DNA of 9,495 nt from JAYEJW01 sp034716535 (lineage in GTDB: Bacteria; Pseudomonadota; Gammaproteobacteria; Chromatiales; Chromatiaceae): contig JAYEJW010000392.1 of assembly GCA_034716535.1 (NCBI GenBank), positions 1 through 9,495 of the forward strand, written 5' to 3'. This document shows positions 5,772 through 9,495 of this stretch, one piece after another. Position 1 is the first letter of the stretch. Every line of letters starts with the position of its first letter. The notes beneath the pieces were generated by a model. That model saw only the letters and a list, made by a program, of their open reading frames with translations, did not search any database and had not been told where the DNA came from. The position numbers were made by a program, and so were the translations under genes.

Positions 5772-6396
5772 ACTGTGCACCTTTGAACCAGTTCTTCGAG
5801 GCCTTGAGCAGGCGCTCCATGTCTTTGAGCGTGTCTTTCGCCGGCGCGTCCGCGGCGTAGCGCATCATCAGGTTGCCCATGGGGTCGAGGATGTAGATGC
5901 GCTCCAGGCCTGCCGAGCCTTCGCCCAGCAGGTCGAGAAGATAGTCGCCGCCTTCGGCATCCACGAGGGCGATGTGCATCCCTTCGAATTCCCGACCAAG
6001 ATCGGACGCACGGCCCGGGGCCAAAGAGTCCGGCAGAATCAGCAAGCGCTCGACGTTGAGCCGGCTCTCCCCGAGTGCCAGGCGAATCTGCCTCAGATCC
6101 CCCAGACGGGCGGCGCAGGCGTCACCGCAGTCCCCCTCGCCCAGAAACACCAGGGTCCATTTCCCGCGCAGGACATCGCGGTCGAGCTCGGCACCCTCGG
6201 GAGAACGAAGTCCGAGATCTGCCGGGAGGGGGACCACCGGCTCGATGAGCTCTCCCAGGTTCGTGCGGCCGGAAGGGAGGTACTGTGGATTGAAGTAGAA
6301 GAACCAGGCGGCCACGACCGGTGCCGCAAAGACGGCAATCATCGCCCAAAGGGGCGCCAGGCGGCGTTTCTGTCCGTTGGCTGTCGTCTCGCTCAC
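5758..6396 (-). CDS. Sco-like thioredoxin-fold membrane protein lacking the Sco histidine
   Basis: This 212-residue protein has one N-terminal membrane helix (about residues 14-35, ending WFFYFNP) and then a periplasmic domain with the outline of a Sco protein. GKWTLVFLGEGDCGDACAAR (79-98) corresponds to the Sco beta-strand plus CxxxC loop, with Cys90 and Cys94. IYILDPMGNLMMRY (168-180) corresponds to the strand after the copper-binding His of Sco, but the residue aligned with that His is not His (the segment reads SAGLERIYILDP). It may therefore be a thiol-disulfide or partial copper-handling assembly factor rather than a true CuA chaperone. Proteins like this, usually annotated as hypothetical, commonly follow SURF1 in such clusters. 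Start GTG 6396 has GAGGAGG seven bases upstream and shares GTGA with the SURF1 stop. It overlaps ctaB by 14 bp. Confidence 0.8.
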   Translation of the reverse strand: MSETTANGQKRRLAPLWAMIAVFAAPVVAAWFFYFNPQYLPSGRTNLGELIEPVVPLPADLGLRSPEGAELDRDVLRGKWTLVFLGEGDCGDACAARLGDLRQIRLALGESRLNVERLLILPDSLAPGRASDLGREFEGMHIALVDAEGGDYLLDLLGEGSAGLERIYILDPMGNLMMRYAADAPAKDTLKDMERLLKASKNWFKGAQYGHK

Positions 6397-7130
6397 GCCA
6401 CATCCTCCTCTTGCCCGGTGCGCACCAGGCTGAGCCGCAGATAGAGCACCAGCGCGATCAAGGCGAAGGCGAACCACTGCAACGCATAGCCGACGTGCAT
6501 CCCCTCCTTCGGCAGCTCCCGCGGCCAGGTGCGCTCGAATCCGCCCACATCAGCCGGATCCTGAAGAATCACGACCGGCTGCACCGGGTAATCAGCGCGC
6601 GACGTGAATAGCTCCACGGTCAAATAGGGCCAACGATTTCCCCAGGCCGCAGCCGCGTCGGGCCCACCGTGCAGCACCAGCGCGGGCGCCAAGGGGATGT
6701 GGGTCTCGCCGCTGACGGTCACGGGCCCCTCCGGTACCGGTGCCGGTACGGGTGCCCCGTCCGGTCCCGCGGGGATCCAGCCGCGGTTCACCAGCACACG
6801 AACGTCTGAGCCCCCGATACGCAGCGGAGTGACCACGTGGAAGCCGGTGCGGCCGCCATGTCTGCGGTTCTCGATCAGGATCTGGCTGTCGGGCTCGAGC
6901 TCGCCCTGCGCCACAAGCCGTCGAAAGCGCAGAGCCTGCGGATCTGTCACCATTTGAGTGAGCTGCGCCGGCGGCATCTCGCTGCGCGCACTCAACGTAC
7001 GCGTGAGCTCCCGCTTCTGCTCGGCACGGTCCAGTTGCCAGAAACCGAGCGCCATGAAAATCGGAATTGGGACGGCGAGCAGGAGCGTCGGTACCCAACG
7101 AAAACGAAAATCGAGGTCGCCAAACCGCAT
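6393..7130 (-). CDS. SURF1 family cytochrome oxidase assembly protein
   Basis: SURF1 (Shy1) proteins assist insertion of heme a into subunit I of aa3-type oxidases. The 245-residue product has the family architecture: an N-terminal transmembrane helix (about residues 12-31) running into GFWQLDRAEQK, a periplasmic domain with VLVNRGWIPAG (112-122), and a C-terminal helix beginning HVGYALQWFAFALIALVLYL (212-231). A proline- and glycine-rich loop (about 123-136) links two strands. The start at ATG 7130-7128 is preferred over GTG 7184 because it matches normal family length and because a palindromic promoter-like element lies between the two; its ribosome binding site is weak (AGGA about 14 bases upstream). 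It is the first gene of a compact minus-strand unit with the Sco-like gene and ctaB. The family assignment is firm; only the start is debatable. Confidence 0.93.
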   Translation of the reverse strand: MRFGDLDFRFRWVPTLLLAVPIPIFMALGFWQLDRAEQKRELTRTLSARSEMPPAQLTQMVTDPQALRFRRLVAQGELEPDSQILIENRRHGGRTGFHVVTPLRIGGSDVRVLVNRGWIPAGPDGAPVPAPVPEGPVTVSGETHIPLAPALVLHGGPDAAAAWGNRWPYLTVELFTSRADYPVQPVVILQDPADVGGFERTWPRELPKEGMHVGYALQWFAFALIALVLYLRLSLVRTGQEEDVA

Positions 7131-7164
7131 CAGGGTGCTATATTCCTGACTATGGTGCGCCGGT

Positions 7165-7172
7165 ATTATAAT
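7165..7172. promoter_or_regulatory. Palindromic -10-like element shared by divergent genes
   Basis: ATTATAAT is a perfect palindrome, so TATAAT can be read on the plus strand (7167-7172) towards the DUF2909 gene and on the minus strand (7170-7165) towards the SURF1 gene. Predicted start sites would leave leaders of about 40 and 28 bases. It is a strikingly AT-rich island in GC-rich DNA. No good -35 box is evident on either side, so activity is inferred only. Confidence 0.5.
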
Positions 7173-7220
7173 CTTGGCGGACACGATAAATTTCCACCAC
7201 CAACTGCGAAGGAAAACACC

Positions 7221-7436
7221 ATGGAGTTCATGTTCAAACTGCCTGTTCTGCTGGTCTTGGCGTTCATCGTCTTCTCACTGGCCCAAGGCATGTACTACCT
7301 CGCCAAGGACGACGGTGAAGCCGACAAGACGCGGGTCGTGAAGGCGCTTACCGTGCGCATCGTACTATCGCTGACCCTTTTCGGTCTGCTCATCCTCGGT
7401 TACGTCTTCGGGGTTCTACAGCCCCACGGAATGTAA
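7221..7436 (+). CDS. Twin-transmembrane small protein (DUF2909 type)
   Basis: The 71-residue protein consists of two hydrophobic helices (about residues 6-27, KLPVLLVLAFIVFSLAQGMY, and 45-65, TVRIVLSLTLFGLLILGYVF) joined by a short charged loop with AKDDGEADKTRVVKAL. This arrangement and the R-V-V-K-A-L-T-V-R-I stretch fit DUF2909 twin-transmembrane proteins, which I know from the same place, between ctaE and SURF1, in many proteobacterial oxidase clusters. No biochemical function is established to my knowledge; a role as an accessory factor in oxidase assembly or as a small subunit is inferred from context. ATG 7221 is supported by AAGGA seven bases upstream. It is divergent from SURF1 and convergent with ctaE. 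Confidence 0.85.
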   Translation: MEFMFKLPVLLVLAFIVFSLAQGMYYLAKDDGEADKTRVVKALTVRIVLSLTLFGLLILGYVFGVLQPHGM

Positions 7437-7446
7437 CCATAAATAA

Positions 7447-7466
7447 GGGCGAGCTCGCGCTCGCCC
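7447..7466 (-). terminator. Intrinsic terminator between ctaE and the DUF2909 gene
   Basis: GGGCGAGC (7447-7454) and GCTCGCCC (7459-7466) form a perfect eight-base-pair stem with a TCGC loop, lying between convergent genes. On the minus strand the hairpin is followed by TTATTTATGG, a passable T-rich tail, so it best serves the ctaD-ctaG-ctaE transcript. On the plus strand no T-tract follows, so it would end the DUF2909 transcript less well. Confidence 0.7.
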
Positions 7467-7522
7467 GTCCCCCTCAACATTCTCCGCGACCTGAGTTTCG
7501 TGTATCGCTGCGTCCGTCGGAG

Positions 7523-8401
7523 CTACAACCAGTAGACGAACACGAACAGCCCCAGCCACACCACGTCCACGAAGTGCCAGTACCAGGCGACCGCCTCGAA
7601 AGCGAAGTGGTTGTGGGGGGTGAAATGGCCCTTCACGGCCCGGGCTAGGACGGCCATCAACATGACGGCGCCCATGGTGACGTGAAAGCCGTGGAAACCC
7701 GTCAGCATGTAGAAGGTCGAGCCGTAGACCCCGGACTCGAGGGTCAAGTTGAGCTCTTCGTAGGCGTGGCGGTACTCCCAGGCCTGCAGCACGACGAAAA
7801 GCAGGCCGAGGCCGACGGTTGCGGCCAACCCGCGGACGAGCTGCTTCTGGTTGTGCTCCTTCAGCCCCCAGTGGGCCCAGGTGATGGTGGCGCCGGACGT
7901 GAGCAGGATCAGGGTGTTCATGGCGGGGATGCCCCAGGCGCCCATGGGCGCGAACTCCCCGCCGACCTGTCCCGGACCCGCGCTCGGCCAAGCCGCGACG
8001 AACTGGTTATACAGCAGCTCCTGGGTGGGAGCCAAGTAACCTTCCCCCCCTAGCCATGGTAGGGCGATCGTACGAATGTAGAACAGGGCACCGAAGAAGC
8101 TCAGAAAGAAGAATACTTCCGAAGCGATGAACCAGAACATGCCCTGGCGGAAAGACCGGTCGACCTGCTCGTTGAAGCTGTCCGACATGCTCTCCTTGAT
8201 GACATCGCCGAACCAGCCGAAAAACATAACGACAAGAAGGGCGAACCCGGCGAGAATCATCCAGCGGCCGAAGCCCACGTCGTTGATGCTCAAGGCGGTG
8301 CCGGCAAGCATGAGGAGAACCGACACCATGGCCGTGATCGGCCACGGGCTGGGATCCGGCACGTAATAGGCCTTCGGGCCGTGATGCGCTGCACTACTCA
8401 T
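7523..8401 (-). CDS. ctaE: Cytochrome c oxidase subunit III (CtaE/CoxC)
   Basis: Subunit III is an integral membrane subunit of aa3-type cytochrome c oxidase; it has no metal centres and stabilises subunit I and its proton uptake. The 292-residue protein shows the family's seven-helix pattern. Conserved blocks are RQGMFWFIASEVFFFLSFFG (85-104, with the buried Glu95), ITWAHWGLKEHN (173-184), GSTFYMLTGFHGFHVTMG (227-244) and the C-terminal FEAVAWYWHFVDVVWLGLFV (268-287) ending in FVYWL. The N-terminus has the usual YYVPDPSPWP before the first helix. Start ATG 8401-8399 has GAGG 11 bases upstream. It follows ctaG after a 54-bp gap on the same strand and is closed by the hairpin at 7447-7466. Confidence 0.97.
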   Translation of the reverse strand: MSSAAHHGPKAYYVPDPSPWPITAMVSVLLMLAGTALSINDVGFGRWMILAGFALLVVMFFGWFGDVIKESMSDSFNEQVDRSFRQGMFWFIASEVFFFLSFFGALFYIRTIALPWLGGEGYLAPTQELLYNQFVAAWPSAGPGQVGGEFAPMGAWGIPAMNTLILLTSGATITWAHWGLKEHNQKQLVRGLAATVGLGLLFVVLQAWEYRHAYEELNLTLESGVYGSTFYMLTGFHGFHVTMGAVMLMAVLARAVKGHFTPHNHFAFEAVAWYWHFVDVVWLGLFVFVYWL

Positions 8402-8455
8402 CCTCTGTTTATCCTCGTCATTGTGGGTTGAATGTCGTGTCCAACGGGCAGCCGC

Positions 8456-9031
8456 TTACTCGACGGCCGCAAGAGAGCTCGGCTCGGACACCCGCAACAC
8501 GCTGTAGGAGAGCGTGAGGGAGCTGATATCGGAAGGCAGGTCCGGAGACACCGAGAAACGCAGAGGCATCTCCTTGCGCTCGTTACCGACGAGCGTCTGC
8601 TGGGAAAAGCAGAAGCACTCCAGCTTTGAGAAAAAGCCCGTGGCCTGCCAAGGCGCGATACTCGGAATGGCCTGCCCCTGGATCTCCCGGCCGGAGCGGT
8701 TCTCCGCGAGGAAGCGGACCAGGTGCGTCTCGCCGGGGCGCACCCGCAGCTTGCGTACCATGGGCTCGAGCTTCCAGGGCAGATCCGGGTGCACGGTTGC
8801 GTCGAACTTCACGGTGACCCAGCGGTCCTCCGCCACCGCACCGGTTGAGGCCGTTTCGGACTGCGAGCTCAAGGCCGATCGCTGCTCGACGGATTGCACG
8901 CCGGTCACCTGACACAACAGGCCGTAGAGGGGCACCATGGCAAAGCCGAAGCCGAACATGCCGACGGCGAGTCCCGCCAGCAGCACGAGGGTGCGCCGCT
9001 TCTTCTTTTCCGTAGAGCTTGTGCCGCTCAC
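8456..9031 (-). CDS. ctaG: Cytochrome c oxidase assembly protein CtaG/Cox11
   Basis: CtaG/Cox11 delivers copper to the CuB centre of subunit I. The 191-residue protein has a short basic N-terminus (KKKRRT), one transmembrane anchor (about residues 14-36) and a periplasmic immunoglobulin-like domain. The copper-binding motif is complete: KLECFCFSQQTL at about 136-147, with Cys139 and Cys141. Cys40 in YGLLCQVTG, just after the membrane helix, is the third conserved cysteine. VKFDATVHPDLPWKLEPM and NRSGREIQGQAIPSIAPWQA are typical blocks. The start is GTG 9031, which shares GTGA with the stop of the preceding small gene, so the two are likely translationally coupled. Length is normal for the family. 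Confidence 0.96.
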   Translation of the reverse strand: MSGTSSTEKKKRRTLVLLAGLAVGMFGFGFAMVPLYGLLCQVTGVQSVEQRSALSSQSETASTGAVAEDRWVTVKFDATVHPDLPWKLEPMVRKLRVRPGETHLVRFLAENRSGREIQGQAIPSIAPWQATGFFSKLECFCFSQQTLVGNERKEMPLRFSVSPDLPSDISSLTLSYSVLRVSEPSSLAAVE

Positions 9032-9174
9032 AGCCCGCTGTTCATGGCGATGTTGTAGAGCCCCTTCCAGAACGGAATGGCGCTCAAAAAGATGATTGCC
9101 GCGAATGCCGCCACCATCCAGGCGGTGCGAACATTCTTGCGGCGCTGTTCCGGTGTCATTTGAATCGTGGTCAT
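9028..9174 (-). CDS. Small single-helix cytochrome oxidase cluster protein (48 aa)
   Basis: A 48-residue frame starts at ATG 9174-9172 and ends at TGA 9030-9028. It has a charged N-terminus, MTPEQRRKNVRT (residues 6-17), then one hydrophobic helix, AWMVAAFAAIIFLSAIPFW (18-36), and a short polar tail. By the positive-inside rule the N-terminus should be cytoplasmic. Small proteins of this shape between ctaD and ctaG are known from many proteobacterial oxidase operons and are often called cytochrome oxidase small assembly proteins. The stop overlaps the GTG start of ctaG by four bases, strong evidence that it is translated. The ribosome binding site is unclear; a start at ATG 9159 (MTPEQ) is also possible. 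The function is unproven. Confidence 0.75.
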   Translation of the reverse strand: MTTIQMTPEQRRKNVRTAWMVAAFAAIIFLSAIPFWKGLYNIAMNSGL

Positions 9175-9216
9175 CGACTGAGTTTTCGGGTTGATGGGTC
9201 GATTTCGGGGTCCGTT

Positions 9217-9286
9217 GTTGGATCAGGACGCGCGGGAAGGCTGACCACCCACTTGGACGTACCTGATCTCGCGCGCCTGACCCAAC
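9217..9286. repeat. Long imperfect inverted repeat downstream of ctaD
   Basis: The left arm GTTGGATCAGGACGCGCG (9217-9234) pairs with the right arm CGCGCGCCTGACCCAAC (9270-9286), whose reverse complement is GTTGGGTCAGGCGCGCG; only one substitution and one extra base separate them. The arms enclose about 35 bases. It fills most of the 121-bp space between the ctaD stop and the small gene. Its GTTGGGTCAGGCGCGCG core recalls palindromic repeats common in gammaproteobacterial genomes. No T-tract is present, so it looks like a repeat element or an mRNA-processing hairpin rather than a terminator. Confidence 0.6.
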
Positions 9287-9295
9287 CTGAATCCG

Positions 9296-9495
9296 TTATT
9301 TGGCGATCTGCGGCGCCGTGGTCCAGCTGTGGAACGGAGGCGGCGAGGGGAGCTCCCACTCCAGACCCTTCGCACCTTCCCAGGCCTTCGCTTCGGCCTG
9401 TTTCCCGCCGCGGATCGTCTTGATGACGATGTACAGGAACAGCAGGTGGCTCAGACCGAATACCAGGGCGCCGATACTCGAGACCACGTTGAACT
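9296..9495 (-). CDS. ctaD: Cytochrome c oxidase subunit I, C-terminal end (partial)
   Basis: Only the last 66 codons plus two bases of a further one are in the window; the 5' end lies beyond 9495. The visible part starts FNVVSSIGALVFGLSHLLFL, the last transmembrane helix of aa3-type subunit I. It ends with the cytoplasmic tail GLEWELPSPPPFHSWTTAP and QIAK before TAA at 9298-9296. LEWELPSPPPFH is highly characteristic of CtaD in proteobacteria. The metal-binding helices are not visible, so catalytic residues cannot be checked here. It is upstream of the small protein gene, ctaG and ctaE on the same strand. Confidence 0.93.
   Translation of the reverse strand, partial: FNVVSSIGALVFGLSHLLFLYIVIKTIRGGKQAEAKAWEGAKGLEWELPSPPPFHSWTTAPQIAK

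Noticed and set aside
6719..6770. GGTACCGGTGCCGGTACGG-like repetitive stretch in the SURF1 gene
   Set aside because: It encodes a Pro/Gly/Val loop between two strands, where SURF1 proteins often vary; it does not look like a mobile or regulatory repeat.
1..9495. CRISPR array, tRNA, rRNA or insertion sequence
   Set aside because: I looked for regularly spaced repeats, cloverleaf arms, conserved rRNA segments and transposase motifs and saw none.

Overview
This is a GC-rich stretch of proteobacterial chromosome, most likely gammaproteobacterial. That placement is inferred from the gene families, gene order and base composition; the window has no rRNA or other phylogenetic marker. It carries most of an aa3-type cytochrome c oxidase (complex IV) biogenesis cluster, written mainly on the minus strand.

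Read in the direction of transcription, from right to left: the 3' end of ctaD (subunit I, 9296-9495), a 48-residue single-helix membrane protein (9028-9174), ctaG/cox11 (CuB insertion, 8456-9031) and ctaE (subunit III, 7523-8401). A short block on the opposite strand follows, a 71-residue twin-transmembrane protein of the DUF2909 type (7221-7436), convergent with ctaE across a hairpin terminator. Then come a SURF1 gene (6393-7130), a Sco-like thioredoxin-fold protein (5758-6396) and ctaB (heme O synthase, 4785-5771), tightly coupled by overlaps. A plus-strand gene at 3279-4652 encodes an orphan, atypical heme-copper oxidase subunit I homologue. Beyond it lie ctaA (heme A synthase, 2164-3225), sco1/senC (1490-2167) and a DUF2189 membrane protein (676-1461), again on the minus strand.

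The genes cover catalytic subunits (CtaD, CtaE), heme A synthesis (CtaB then CtaA), heme a insertion (SURF1) and copper delivery (CtaG for CuB, Sco for CuA). Subunit II (ctaC) is not in the window and probably lies beyond ctaD.

The left edge (1-675) is a different kind of DNA. It holds a 5'-truncated uvrA-type fragment ending at an 11-bp tandem duplication, an Xre/HigA-like antitoxin gene with no intact toxin, and a hairpin-rich spacer.

The most interesting items are the orphan oxidase-like protein, which combines cbb3-type features with a missing CuB histidine; the Sco-like protein that keeps CxxxC but lacks the Sco histidine; a dispersed palindromic repeat read in frame in the N-terminus of CtaB; and a palindromic -10-like element between the divergent SURF1 and DUF2909 genes.
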